Positions 8,328-17,438 of a stretch of DNA of 39,168 bases are shown here, in pieces. Each line of letters begins with the position of its first letter. Within the stretch, counting starts at the first letter, position 1. The position numbers were made by a program, and so were the translations under genes. This DNA comes from Salinicoccus sp. UBA3372 (GTDB lineage Bacteria > Bacillota > Bacilli > Staphylococcales > Salinicoccaceae): positions 1 to 39,168 of the forward strand of contig DEQG01000005.1 in the NCBI GenBank assembly GCA_002360325.1. Direction: 5' to 3'. Below the pieces are notes generated by a model. It saw only the letters and a program-made list of their open reading frames with translations, was not told the DNA's origin and ran no database searches.

Positions 8328-11300
8328 GCCAATTGACCTCCTTCATTTTTCTTACAGCTACGTACACATCTCGCTGGTTACCAATCGGGCCGTAATAGTT
8401 GAACCCGTAACTTATCTGGGCATAACCGCCCACCATCTGGGTGGGTTTCATATGAATTCTCGTCGGTGCGTTGTGGCTTCCGCCTCGTGTATCTGTAATT
8501 TCCGACCCAGGCACTTCGATATGCTTATCCTGGGCATGATACATGAACATCGTACCTTCCGGCATTCTGTGTGATACTACCGCCCTTGCTGCGACGACAC
8601 CGTTCCTGTTGTAGACTTCCAGCCATTCGTTGTCATCAATGTCATGTCTTTCAGCATCGATATTGGAAATCCAGACTGTCGGTCCGCCTCTGAACAATGT
8701 CAGCATGTGCAGATTATCCTGGTAGGTGGAATGAATATTCCACTTTCCGTGCGGTGTTAAATACCTTAAGACTAATGAATCCACTCCGCCTTTGATCTTC
8801 TTGTCTTTCGAACCGAATACCATCGGCGGCAGAGTCGGTTTGTAGACCGGCAATGCTTCCCCGAACTGCAGGAACATGTTGTGGTCGATATAGAATGACT
8901 GTCTGCCGGTCAGCGTTCTGAACGGAACCTCACGCTCAACGTTTGTCGTAAATGGATTGTATCGTCTGCCCTGCTTGTTGGAGCCGGGAAACACCGCTGT
9001 AGGAATCACTTCACGCGGCTGTGCTGTAATATTGTTGAAAGTAATCTTTTCATTTTCTCTTGCACTTGAAATATCCCTTAATTCCTGTCCGGTCTGTTCT
9101 TCCAGGTCTGCATATGACTTCTGGGATACTTCACCGTTCGCACATGATGACACGTGCAGAACGACATCAGCCGCCCTTCTTGCAGTATCCATCTTCGGCA
9201 GTCCATCCTTGATCGATCCATCTGTGTAGATTCCATTCATGGATTTAAGTTCTTCATACTGCTCGGTGACATCGAAGGAAACACCGTGTGCACCGATTTT
9301 ACCCCTGAAGCCCGGCCCCGCCGTAATAAACTTATCGTACACTTGTGTAAAGTCTCGCTCTACGAGTTTCATCGCCGGCATCGTCTTGCCCGGAATCGCT
9401 TCAATTTCACCTTTTGACCAGTCTTTGACCAATCCGAGAGGCTGTGAAATCTCCTGCGCCGTATCGTGTGCCAGAGGTGATGTGACCAAGTCTTTATATT
9501 TACCTGGCAGGTGCTCCTCTGCCATATCCGTAAACCCTTTAGCCAGATCACGGAATATGTTCCAGTCTGATTTGGACTCCCATAACGGATCGACTGCCGG
9601 GTTGAACGGATGGATGAACGGATGCATATCCGTACTTGAAATATCATGTTTTTCATACCATGTGGCAGCAGGTAATACTATGTCCGAGTAAATCGGTGTT
9701 GCCGTCATTCTGAAATCTATTGAAATAAGTAAATCCAGTTTCCCTTCAACATCTTCGCCCCACTCGACCTCTTCGGGTCTGAAGTCCTCATTCGGGGATG
9801 CCAGCAGACCACTTTTCGTACCAAGCAGATGTTTCATGAAGTATTCCTGCCCTTTGGCTGAAGAGGATATTAAGTTCGAGCGCCATACGAATAATGTTTT
9901 CGGATGGTTTTCAGATGCCGTCGGATCTTCGACTGCAAATTTGGTCTCTTTATTTTTCAGCTGCTCGACTGCAAGGTCGATTACCGCTTCATCCGAATCA
10001 TCGCCTTTTGCTTTCGCTTCCTCATAGAAATCAAGACTGCTCTTATTGAACTGAGGGTATGAAGGCAGCCATCCAAGTCTTGCTGCCAGCACGTTATAGT
10101 CGGCCGGATGTTTGTACTCTATATCTTCTGCAGTCGGTGACTGAAGTGTATCCGCTCCGGATTCTTCATATCTCCACTGCTCTGTTGCAAAATAGAACCA
10201 GCTTGTCGCGTTTTGCTGACGCGGCGGCCCCTGCCAGTCTTTGGCGAATGCAACATGACCCCAGCCCTCATATGGACGGACTTTTTCCTGTCCGACATAG
10301 TGTGCCCAGCCTCCGCCGTTTTTACCGACACAGCCGCACAGCATGACCAGATTCAGAATCGCTCTGTAAATGGTATCTGAGTTGAACCAGTGGTTGATGC
10401 CTGCACCCATGATGATCATCGAGCGGCCGTCAGTGTCCACCGCATTCTGTGCAAATTCACGGGCAATCTGTACTACCACCGATTGCTTGACTGATGTAAT
10501 CTTCTCCTGCCATGCCGGCGAGTAGACTGACTCTTCATCGTCATAGCCTTCAGCTTCGAACTCAGAATCGAATCTGTTTACACCGTACTGTGACAGCATC
10601 AGGTCATAAATCGTTGCTGCATATTTCGTTGTGCCGTCAGCCAAAGTGACTTTTTTCGCCATGATCGGACGGGTGAATGTGCCGTTGCCGCTGTTATCAA
10701 AGAATGGAAATTCGATATTGATCTGTTCACCTTCGAATTTTTCAACGGACATCGCAGGATCTATTGCCGAACCGTCATCCCGTTTTAAATTCAGGTTCCA
10801 CTTCTTGCCTTCTTCCCATCTCTGCCCCATCGTGCCGTTCGGTGCAACCATTTCTCCGCTGTTTTCATCGAGTATAACCGGTTTCCAATCCGCATTTTCA
10901 CTTTCAATGCCCAGATCACTTTCTCTAAGGAAACGTCCTGCTTTCAATGAATCCTTGAAATCATCCAGAAGAATCATAAAAGGCAGATCCGTAAATTTCT
11001 TTGCATAATTGATGAACATCGGTTCTTCACGCTGATGGTAGAATTCGTCCAGTATTACGTGAGTCATCGCCTGTGCCAGTGCCGCATCCGTTCCCGGGTT
11101 CGGCGCCAGCCAGTTATCCGCAAACTTGACGTTTTCTGCATAGTCAGGTGCAACGGATACTATTTTCGTACCTTTATAGCGGACTTCAGTCATGAAGTGC
11201 GCATCCGGAGTTCTTGTGAGTGGTACGTTTGAACCCCACATCATTAAGTAATTTGAGTTATACCAGTCCGCTGATTCAGGTACATCCGTCTGGTCTCCCC

Positions 11301-11988
11301 AAATTTGCGGCGAAGCATTCGGCAGGTCAGCATACCAGTCGTAGAAACTCAGCATCTCTCCGCCAATCAGGCTGATGAATCTGGACCCTGCTGCGTAACT
11401 GAGCATACTCATTGCAGGAATTGGCGTAAAACCTGCGATTCTGTCCGGGCCGTGTGTTTTAACCGTATAAATCAACTGGGCCGCAATAAGCTTTGTTACA
11501 TCTCTCCATGTCACTCGTACATGGCCGCCCATGCCCCGGGCCTGTTTATATGATTTTGCCTTTTCCGGATCTTCTATGATGCTCCCCCAGGCTTTGATCG
11601 GATCTCCGTGTTCTTCAAGTGCATTTTGCCATAAACGCCATAACTTTCCACGCATGTATGGAAACTTAATTCGCATCGGACTGTATTCATACCATGAGAA
11701 TGATGCACCGCGAGGACATCCTCTCGGTTCATATTCAGGCATGTCCGGACCGCATGAAGGGTAGTCCGTCTGCTGGTTTTCCCATGTAATGATGCCGTTC
11801 TTGACGAACACTTTCCATGAACATGAGCCGGTACAGTTTACACCATGAGTCGTTCTGACAACTTTGTCATGACTCCATCTCTGTCGATACATTTTTTCCC
11901 ATTCACGACTTTTTTCTTCTAATATTGACCAATTTCCGTTAAACTTCTCCGTCGGTTTAAAGAAATGAAGACCAAAGAGTTTGTCCAT
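8317..11988 (-). CDS. narG: Respiratory nitrate reductase alpha subunit NarG
   Basis: A 1223-residue molybdenum bis-MGD catalytic subunit that reduces nitrate to nitrite on the cytoplasmic face. The N-terminal FS0 cluster ligands H48, C52, C56 and C91 are present (THGVNCTGSCSW and RGCPRG). Also conserved are the QTDVPESADWYNSNYLMMWGSNVPLTRTPDAHF block around the active site and the C-terminal molydopterin-binding region. There is no Tat signal, so catalysis is cytoplasmic as in ordinary Nar. The ATG has a strong GGAGGAGA site. It is the first gene of the operon and its promoter region holds an NreC-like palindrome. Confidence 0.97.
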   Translation of the reverse strand: MDKLFGLHFFKPTEKFNGNWSILEEKSREWEKMYRQRWSHDKVVRTTHGVNCTGSCSWKVFVKNGIITWENQQTDYPSCGPDMPEYEPRGCPRGASFSWYEYSPMRIKFPYMRGKLWRLWQNALEEHGDPIKAWGSIIEDPEKAKSYKQARGMGGHVRVTWRDVTKLIAAQLIYTVKTHGPDRIAGFTPIPAMSMLSYAAGSRFISLIGGEMLSFYDWYADLPNASPQIWGDQTDVPESADWYNSNYLMMWGSNVPLTRTPDAHFMTEVRYKGTKIVSVAPDYAENVKFADNWLAPNPGTDAALAQAMTHVILDEFYHQREEPMFINYAKKFTDLPFMILLDDFKDSLKAGRFLRESDLGIESENADWKPVILDENSGEMVAPNGTMGQRWEEGKKWNLNLKRDDGSAIDPAMSVEKFEGEQINIEFPFFDNSGNGTFTRPIMAKKVTLADGTTKYAATIYDLMLSQYGVNRFDSEFEAEGYDDEESVYSPAWQEKITSVKQSVVVQIAREFAQNAVDTDGRSMIIMGAGINHWFNSDTIYRAILNLVMLCGCVGKNGGGWAHYVGQEKVRPYEGWGHVAFAKDWQGPPRQQNATSWFYFATEQWRYEESGADTLQSPTAEDIEYKHPADYNVLAARLGWLPSYPQFNKSSLDFYEEAKAKGDDSDEAVIDLAVEQLKNKETKFAVEDPTASENHPKTLFVWRSNLISSSAKGQEYFMKHLLGTKSGLLASPNEDFRPEEVEWGEDVEGKLDLLISIDFRMTATPIYSDIVLPAATWYEKHDISSTDMHPFIHPFNPAVDPLWESKSDWNIFRDLAKGFTDMAEEHLPGKYKDLVTSPLAHDTAQEISQPLGLVKDWSKGEIEAIPGKTMPAMKLVERDFTQVYDKFITAGPGFRGKIGAHGVSFDVTEQYEELKSMNGIYTDGSIKDGLPKMDTARRAADVVLHVSSCANGEVSQKSYADLEEQTGQELRDISSARENEKITFNNITAQPREVIPTAVFPGSNKQGRRYNPFTTNVEREVPFRTLTGRQSFYIDHNMFLQFGEALPVYKPTLPPMVFGSKDKKIKGGVDSLVLRYLTPHGKWNIHSTYQDNLHMLTLFRGGPTVWISNIDAERHDIDDNEWLEVYNRNGVVAARAVVSHRMPEGTMFMYHAQDKHIEVPGSEITDTRGGSHNAPTRIHMKPTQMVGGYAQISYGFNYYGPIGNQRDVYVAVRKMKEVNWLED

Positions 11989-12028
11989 TAGCGTTCTCCT
12001 CCAAATACATTTCTTTCAAGATACTCTT

Positions 12029-12072
12029 ATTATCTGTTTTTATTTGTCAGAATAATAGTAGGGAAAGTCCTA
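12029..12072 (-). promoter_or_regulatory. narG promoter with NreC-like operator
   Basis: On the minus strand a -10 box GATAAT (12029-12034) lacks a good -35. The palindrome TAGGACTTTCCCTA lies at 12059-12072, with 24 bases between it and the -10 box. The narT site has 23. The predicted centre is about -43. The shared sequence, spacing and orientation support a single activator, most plausibly NreC. The same 194-bp gap also holds the divergent phoP promoter. Confidence 0.72.
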
Positions 12073-12139
12073 ATCATTGAAAATCAGATTGTTAAGGGTA
12101 TGTAAAGAATGTCAATTAAGCCATTACAATATGATAAAA

Positions 12140-12145
12140 TATAAT
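12140..12145 (+). promoter_or_regulatory. Candidate -10 box of phoP
   Basis: TATAAT lies 37 bases before the phoP ATG. No convincing -35 is found 16-18 bases upstream (TTAAGC is the best), which would fit a promoter needing an activator such as PhoP itself. I could not identify clear Pho boxes. Confidence 0.35.
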
Positions 12146-12182
12146 CGGTATAAGCTGTTCAAAATTGAAAGGAGGCGCTTGA

Positions 12183-12878
12183 ATGCGCACAGTTCTTGTA
12201 GTCGATGACGAACCATCTATTGTAACTTTGCTTAAATTCAATTTGGATCAGGCAGGTTATAATGTCTTAACAGCAGAAAACGGCCGTAAAGGGCTTGATA
12301 CCGCTCTTAAAGAGAAGCCTGACTTGATAGTTCTGGATTTGATGCTGCCCGGTATGGACGGTATGGATGTATGTAAAACTCTGCGTCAGGAAAAGGTGAA
12401 TACACCCATCCTCATGCTGACGGCAAAAGATGATGAATTTGATAAAATTTTAGGTTTGGAACTCGGAGCCGACGATTATCTGACCAAACCTTTCAGTCCG
12501 CGTGAAGTCGTGGCGCGCGTCAAGGCGATACTGCGCCGTTCCCAGTTTGAAGATGTGGAACAGTCCGAACAGGTGATTAAAATAGGTGACCTGGAAATAC
12601 ACCTTGAACGTTATGATGTCTATTTCAAAGACGAGCAGCTCGTTCTCACTCCTAAAGAGTTTGAATTGCTTTTATACCTTGCCAATCACAGGGGCAAAGT
12701 GTTAAGCAGAGATCAGCTTTTGAACGGTGTATGGGATTTCCAATATGACGGTGATACGAGAATCGTGGATGTCCATATCAGCCATCTGCGTGAAAAAATC
12801 GAATCGGATACTAAGAAGCCGGTATACATCCGGACAATACGGGGGTTCGGCTATAAATTGGAAGGACCGGCTGAATGA
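12183..12878 (+). CDS. phoP: Phosphate response regulator PhoP (OmpR family)
   Basis: A 231-residue response regulator. The receiver has acidic residues D8/D9, phospho-acceptor D52 (LIVLDLMLPGMDG) and the lysine of GADDYLTKPFSPREV. The C-terminal winged helix includes LTPKEFELLLYLANHRGKVLSRDQLL and DTRIVDVHISHLREKIE. The stretch ILMLTAKDDEFDKILGLELGADDY is close to Bacillus PhoP, which separates it from WalR. The ribosome site is GGAGGCG. It overlaps phoR by four bases. The pair responds to phosphate limitation and controls phosphate uptake and, in relatives, wall teichoic acid metabolism. Confidence 0.9.
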   Translation: MRTVLVVDDEPSIVTLLKFNLDQAGYNVLTAENGRKGLDTALKEKPDLIVLDLMLPGMDGMDVCKTLRQEKVNTPILMLTAKDDEFDKILGLELGADDYLTKPFSPREVVARVKAILRRSQFEDVEQSEQVIKIGDLEIHLERYDVYFKDEQLVLTPKEFELLLYLANHRGKVLSRDQLLNGVWDFQYDGDTRIVDVHISHLREKIESDTKKPVYIRTIRGFGYKLEGPAE

Positions 12879-14665
12879 CCCGGCTGATTGATCGATTATG
12901 GTTCAGGATTACATTGGCATTCTCATTATTGACATTGACTCTGCTGATATTTCTCTGGTTCTTTGTTGCCAATGTCAGTGAAAATTCATTTGAAGAGATG
13001 ACAAGTGAACATCTTTATGAAAATGCGGAGCTGGTCGCCCAGCTGATCGAAGCAAGTGATATGGAAAATGGGACGGAAGCGTTGCAGTCCAGAATTGAGC
13101 TTTTCAAAGAGCCCATCAGCATGCGATTTACCGTAATCGACACTGAAGGTGTGGTGCTGGCGGATTCGGAATCTGATCCGGAAACGATGGATAACCATAT
13201 CGACCGGCCTGAAGTCCAGGACGTTATGAATGATGACCGGGCCATCGGTGAATCTGTCAGGTTCAGTGTGACCGAAGATATTGATATGATGTACGTCGCA
13301 AACCCGATCTATGATGACGACGGCTCACTGCTTGGGGTGATCAGAACTTCGCTGCCGCTGAACAGCATCAATGAAACGATGGTCGTATTCTGGCGCGGGC
13401 TGGCAGTTTTTCTAGGCATCATTCTTGTCATTGCCGCCATTACTGCGAGCATTCTGTCACGCAGTATTACACGTCCTGTCACAGACATCATCAAAGTGAC
13501 CAGGCGCCTGGGTGAAAAAGATTATAGCAGCAGAGTACATACGGAGGCCACCGGGGAAATCGGAGAACTTTCCGATTCTGTTAATGAGCTGGCGATGAAC
13601 CTGCAGAATCAGATGCGTGCGCTTCATGAAAATGAACAGCAGCTGTCCACGATATTGTCTAATATGGTGAGCGGCGTCATGCTCGTTAACCAGGAAGGCG
13701 AAATCATCATGATCAACTCCGCAATGGAACGATTTCTGGAACAGCATAACCAGCACATCGTCGGTCAGAATTACACAGATTTTGATGATAACCTGAATCT
13801 CGGAAAATACATTGCAGCAGTATTTGAAGATAATGAAAAAATACATGAGGAAATCACTTCCGAAGGCCTTTCCCAAAATGTATTCGACGCCCACCTTGGC
13901 CCATTTTACGGCAATGGATGGAAACAGCGCGGCGTCATCATTGTGCTTCATGACATAACCAATCTTAAAAGGCTGGAGAAAATGCGGAGCGATTTTGTCG
14001 CCAACGTCTCTCATGAGCTGAAGACGCCCGTCACATCCGTCAAAGGGTTTTCAGAAACTCTGCTCGGCGGCGAAGTGAACGATGAAGCCACGGCAAAGTC
14101 TTTTCTTGAAATCATTTATAATGAAAGTGAACGGCTCGACCGCCTGATACGCGAACTGCTCCATCTTTCAAGAATTGAAAATAAAGTCACACCGCTCAAT
14201 TTGAGCAATGTGGACCTGGTCACTCTCATCCACAGCATTACAAAAACACTTTCCAAATCGATTTCGGAAAAATCATTGGAACTGACTCTGCCCCCGTCAA
14301 CAGAAAAAGTGAACATCGAAGGGGACAGCGACAGGCTCAACCAGATACTGTTGAACCTCGTCGCCAATTCGATAAACTACACAGGCGAAGGCGGCAGAAT
14401 AGACATATCGATGGAAGTGACCGAATACGATGTTCATATATATATAAGCGACACCGGTATAGGCATCCCGGAAGAAAGTGTCCCCCGGGTTTTCGAACGT
14501 TTCTACAGAGTGGATAAAGCACGTTCCAGAAACTCGGGCGGTACCGGTCTCGGCCTGGCGATAGTCAAACACCTTGTGGATTCTCACCATGGTGATATAA
14601 AAGTCGACAGCATTGAAGGCGAAGGGACGACATTCACAGTCACCTTCCCGATCCAACAAACATAG
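12875..14665 (+). CDS. phoR: Phosphate sensor histidine kinase PhoR
   Basis: A 596-residue membrane kinase. Membrane helix 1 is about 10-31, an extracytoplasmic sensor domain follows to about 165, and helix 2 is about 168-190. HAMP (about 191-245) leads to a PAS domain (about 255-360). The HisKA motif FVANVSHELKTPVTSVKGF carries H380. The ATPase domain has NQILLNLVANSINYT, DTGIGIPEE and GGTGLGLAIVKHLVDSHHGD. The architecture matches Bacillus and Staphylococcus PhoR. It is translationally coupled to phoP. Confidence 0.9.
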   Translation: MTRLIDRLWFRITLAFSLLTLTLLIFLWFFVANVSENSFEEMTSEHLYENAELVAQLIEASDMENGTEALQSRIELFKEPISMRFTVIDTEGVVLADSESDPETMDNHIDRPEVQDVMNDDRAIGESVRFSVTEDIDMMYVANPIYDDDGSLLGVIRTSLPLNSINETMVVFWRGLAVFLGIILVIAAITASILSRSITRPVTDIIKVTRRLGEKDYSSRVHTEATGEIGELSDSVNELAMNLQNQMRALHENEQQLSTILSNMVSGVMLVNQEGEIIMINSAMERFLEQHNQHIVGQNYTDFDDNLNLGKYIAAVFEDNEKIHEEITSEGLSQNVFDAHLGPFYGNGWKQRGVIIVLHDITNLKRLEKMRSDFVANVSHELKTPVTSVKGFSETLLGGEVNDEATAKSFLEIIYNESERLDRLIRELLHLSRIENKVTPLNLSNVDLVTLIHSITKTLSKSISEKSLELTLPPSTEKVNIEGDSDRLNQILLNLVANSINYTGEGGRIDISMEVTEYDVHIYISDTGIGIPEESVPRVFERFYRVDKARSRNSGGTGLGLAIVKHLVDSHHGDIKVDSIEGEGTTFTVTFPIQQT

Positions 14666-14877
14666 TTAAACGGGGTTGGAAAAAAAGCCTCTGAAAACTA
14701 AGATGAATCGCCATATTTTCTGTCTTTTTTTCAGAATCGTCTCCCTCGGCCGCGAAAACTTGTTGAAAGCTGGTATTTGACTTCGACTTTAAAATATTCC
14801 AAGTTCATATTTTTCTTTGCAGTATGTGCAGTAAGGGATTAAAGCTGTCCGCTCGCAGTCATCCATAATCATTTCAA

Positions 14878-14919
14878 AAATCCCCCACATTAAAATATGA
14901 GTTTTAATGTGGGGGATTT
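14878..14919. terminator. Long perfect hairpin, probable bidirectional terminator
   Basis: Two 18-base arms, AAATCCCCCACATTAAAA and its exact complement, are separated by the six-base loop TATGAG. It lies between the convergent phoR and RIC-like genes. The hairpin is unusually long and perfect, but its T run is short. The preceding 14666-14877 has no ORF, RNA gene or promoter I can support. Confidence 0.65.
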
Positions 14920-14956
14920 CGATTTCAGCCCGGACTTATGTTCCAGCCGCATTTTT

Positions 14957-15667
14957 TTAAAAATCGGACATCGTTTTTTGTTTATCGTAAATGCCTTCAA
15001 ACAGCTTGTTGTTTTCCAGATAGAAATGATTGAAGGCATCTTTCTCAAGTTTTTCCAGCCGGCGATAGACCAGTCTCAGTTCAGCTGTTGCGCCGCTGTC
15101 CAACGTGTAATCATTAGTCAGAGCCCTTAATTCATAAAAATTTTTCGCAAGATTTTCGTGTTCAGATTTCAAGCTTGTCATATGGGGTTTTACAGCTTCA
15201 AAATGATGGGAATTCGGCGCATCCAGATATGTGCTGAGCAATTCAAACACTGTATTGTCCTCATTGTCGATATGCTCGAGGAAAGTTGTCTTTATATTTT
15301 TAAATAACTCTTCGACTTCTTCCAGTTCAGACTGACGTTTTTTATTCTGCTTGACCGCCTGTTCCAAATATTCTTCAAGCACCGGCAGTTCATCTTTTAA
15401 ATCTTCATGATATTTTCTCTGTATATAAGTTAAAACACTTTTTTCGTCCATGTGCTTCAAATCAATACCGTCTTCATTCACAGGATCCAGTTCATTGATT
15501 TCATAAATAAGATTTTCAAGACTCAAGTTTTTCCCGGCAGTGACTTCGCTCAATGTCTTATCGCCATTATGGATAAAATCTATTCTCAGCTCCCTGAAAA
15601 TATTTCCTGCCCCCGGTGCTTCATTTACAATATCCTTCAATGTCATATCGGATGTAATAGTTTTCAT
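14957..15667 (-). CDS. RIC/ScdA-like di-iron protein, variant N-terminus
   Basis: A 236-residue protein with the layout of RIC/ScdA proteins, which repair Fe-S clusters after nitric oxide or oxidative damage. Residues 1-45 match the ScdA_N pattern (LKDIVNEAPGAGNIFRELRIDF). The conserved Cys-Cys that normally follows is replaced by I32-H33. The C-terminal helical part keeps hemerythrin-like ligands: H87, H132-x3-E136, H170 and H214-x3-E218. A strong GGAGG precedes the ATG. It could be a diverged repair protein or a hemerythrin sensor that has lost the cysteine function. I leave out a symbol because the diagnostic cysteines are missing. Confidence 0.75.
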   Translation of the reverse strand: MKTITSDMTLKDIVNEAPGAGNIFRELRIDFIHNGDKTLSEVTAGKNLSLENLIYEINELDPVNEDGIDLKHMDEKSVLTYIQRKYHEDLKDELPVLEEYLEQAVKQNKKRQSELEEVEELFKNIKTTFLEHIDNEDNTVFELLSTYLDAPNSHHFEAVKPHMTSLKSEHENLAKNFYELRALTNDYTLDSGATAELRLVYRRLEKLEKDAFNHFYLENNKLFEGIYDKQKTMSDF

Positions 15668-15737
15668 AAAATGGTGCCTCCTTGTCTCGTTATTAGTATT
15701 ATTACCATATTTATAATTTTAAAACGTAATGCACTCA

Positions 15738-15763
15738 GTTTAATGAAAGTTCACTCAGGGTAT
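15738..15763 (+). promoter_or_regulatory. Sigma-B promoter
   Basis: GTTTAA (15738-15743), 14 bases, then GGGTAT (15758-15763). This equals the sigma-B consensus of Bacillus and Staphylococcus. It lies 36 bases upstream of the start at 15800, on the right strand. Confidence 0.8.
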
Positions 15764-15799
15764 TATATAATTATTAATAAATGCCATGGAGGTCTATTC

Positions 15800-16810
15800 A
15801 TGAATAAAAATATTAAAACACTGTTAAATGTCCTGCCCATCATATTAATCCCTTTATTTACAGAGAGAAAAAATATTAAAGAACATCCGGACATTGAGAG
15901 ACTCGGGCGTTTCTCAAGCAATACTTACCACAATGTAAAAGATAAGGGCGAAGGCGCTTACCAGTCTGTAAAAGCGACAAGTTCCAGCGTGTATCAGACG
16001 AGTAAGTCTGCTGTCGATACAGTCGGCAGTAAAATAAGTGATAAAAGACAGGAACGCACATATAAAAAAGATATGCAGTCCTATCAGCGCAGCATAAAGA
16101 AAGAGGACAAGCTGCTCGAACAATTCGAAAAGGACAAAGAGAAACACCGCGAGAAGAGACTCGAGAGCGAACGGATGGATAAACCTAAAGTACCTAAAAT
16201 CATGCAGTCCGATCCGGGCATGTCAAACGAAGAAAAAATGGCGGGCATGACCGTGAGCGACGATTTGATCATGGATATAAACAAGATCGATCCTCAGACA
16301 GAAGCAGCTCTCGATACTAATGTCGACAACCAGGATGTCGCAAAATTTTATGAAGAGGATCAGTCACCGAGCCGCGTCTCTCTGACAAAAGAGGACGAGG
16401 ACCGCCTGGATATTCAAGAGGATGAATATACTGAAGAAGAAAATAATGATAGAATGTTTGCAATACCATCAAATGACGAGGAGATTAACATGACACAAGA
16501 TGTACAGCAGCTATACTTCGATAAAGTTAAGAATCACGAAGAAAACATCGAAGGGTTTGAACCCGGAGACCTCTTCAAAAAACACCACAGCACGCTTGAT
16601 AATACCGCCGACTATGACAATGCAGAAAATGAGTCCCTTGGATACGATGACGGCCCTACTGAAAAATCTTTGTTTGAAAAGCACCGTGAACAGGCTGAAC
16701 AGTACTATGCCGGACACGGACGTAAATCAGGCATAGAAAAGAATATGACGAAAAATAAAAAACAGCAGAAGCTGGAAAAGAAAATCAACAAAAAACGCCA
16801 ACAGTTTTAA
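15800..16810 (+). CDS. Charged stress protein of unknown function, LEA-like region
   Basis: A 336-residue protein I do not recognise. Residues about 6-20 form a short hydrophobic stretch that could anchor it to the membrane. Residues about 40-85 are an Ala/Ser/Val/Lys repeat region (AYQSVKATSSSVYQTSKSAVD) resembling LEA-type amphipathic helices. The rest is very hydrophilic, with a coiled-coil stretch (about 90-125) and an acidic middle. Two related motifs near the end begin LFKKHH and LFEKHR, and the tail is rich in lysine. The start is ATG after ATGGAGG. Longer in-frame upstream extensions run through the promoter and are not used. A sigma-B promoter suggests a general stress protein, perhaps protecting membranes or proteins. 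Confidence 0.75.
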   Translation: MNKNIKTLLNVLPIILIPLFTERKNIKEHPDIERLGRFSSNTYHNVKDKGEGAYQSVKATSSSVYQTSKSAVDTVGSKISDKRQERTYKKDMQSYQRSIKKEDKLLEQFEKDKEKHREKRLESERMDKPKVPKIMQSDPGMSNEEKMAGMTVSDDLIMDINKIDPQTEAALDTNVDNQDVAKFYEEDQSPSRVSLTKEDEDRLDIQEDEYTEEENNDRMFAIPSNDEEINMTQDVQQLYFDKVKNHEENIEGFEPGDLFKKHHSTLDNTADYDNAENESLGYDDGPTEKSLFEKHREQAEQYYAGHGRKSGIEKNMTKNKKQQKLEKKINKKRQQF

Positions 16811-16835
16811 GTTGAAATGAGCAGATTGCGGGTGA

Positions 16836-17438
16836 ATGTCAGTGGAGATTAAAAGTATTACTGTGTTCTGCGGTGCCACGTCTGGAAGACTGCCTGAATT
16901 TGAAGAGGCAGCCTACCAGCTGGGCAGAGATATTGCAGAAAGCGGCTATGAATTGGTATACGGCGGCGGCTCCGCCGGTATGATGGGCGCTGTTGCCAAC
17001 GGCACTGTAGATTACGGCGGCAAAGTGACAGGCGTCATACCGCAATTTCTTGTCGATCGTGAACTTGCCCACCAGCGGCTTCATAAACTGGAAATCGTGG
17101 AAACGATGCATGAAAGAAAAGCCATCATGAATGACTTGGGTGATGCAATCATTTCCCTGCCGGGCGGTGCAGGGACGCTGGAGGAATTTTTTGAAATGTA
17201 TACATGGGGTCAGATCGGACTGCATGAAAAGCCGCTCGGACTTATCAATACGAGGAATTACTTTGAACCTCTGCTCGCCATGTTCGATAAGATGATTTCT
17301 GAAGAATATCTGGATGAAAAGTATATGAAACAGTTGTTCATAGGCGAAGACTTTTCATCACTCGTAAATCAATTTAAAGACTTTGAACCTGTAGAGGTCA
17401 GAACGTATAAAGACCTGCAAAAAGGGCATCGCTCATAA
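16836..17438 (+). CDS. LOG-family protein (nucleotide phosphoribohydrolase type)
   Basis: A 200-residue Rossmann-fold protein of the LOG/TIGR00730 family, related to cytokinin riboside 5'-monophosphate phosphoribohydrolases that release a base from a nucleoside monophosphate. The key motifs are GYELVYGGGSAGMMGAVANG (about 32-51), HERKAIM, and PGGAGTLEEFFEMYTWGQ. The bacterial substrate is not established. The ATG at 16836 is used, but a GTG at 16842 has GGGTG seven bases upstream and may be the true start. The 3' end is part of a terminator hairpin shared with the convergent acetyltransferase. Confidence 0.88.
   Translation: MSVEIKSITVFCGATSGRLPEFEEAAYQLGRDIAESGYELVYGGGSAGMMGAVANGTVDYGGKVTGVIPQFLVDRELAHQRLHKLEIVETMHERKAIMNDLGDAIISLPGGAGTLEEFFEMYTWGQIGLHEKPLGLINTRNYFEPLLAMFDKMISEEYLDEKYMKQLFIGEDFSSLVNQFKDFEPVEVRTYKDLQKGHRS

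Noticed and set aside
9239..9691. Plus-strand ORF inside narG
   Set aside because: It is a shadow of the highly conserved narG reading frame.
12096..12101. GGGTAT upstream of phoP as a sigma-B -10 box
   Set aside because: No GTTT-like -35 lies 12-15 bases upstream. A sigma-A type TATAAT is closer to the gene.
15452..15799. 5' extension of the hypothetical gene as a longer 452-aa protein
   Set aside because: The extension runs antisense through the RIC-like gene and across the sigma-B promoter. The ATG at 15800 has its own ribosome site.
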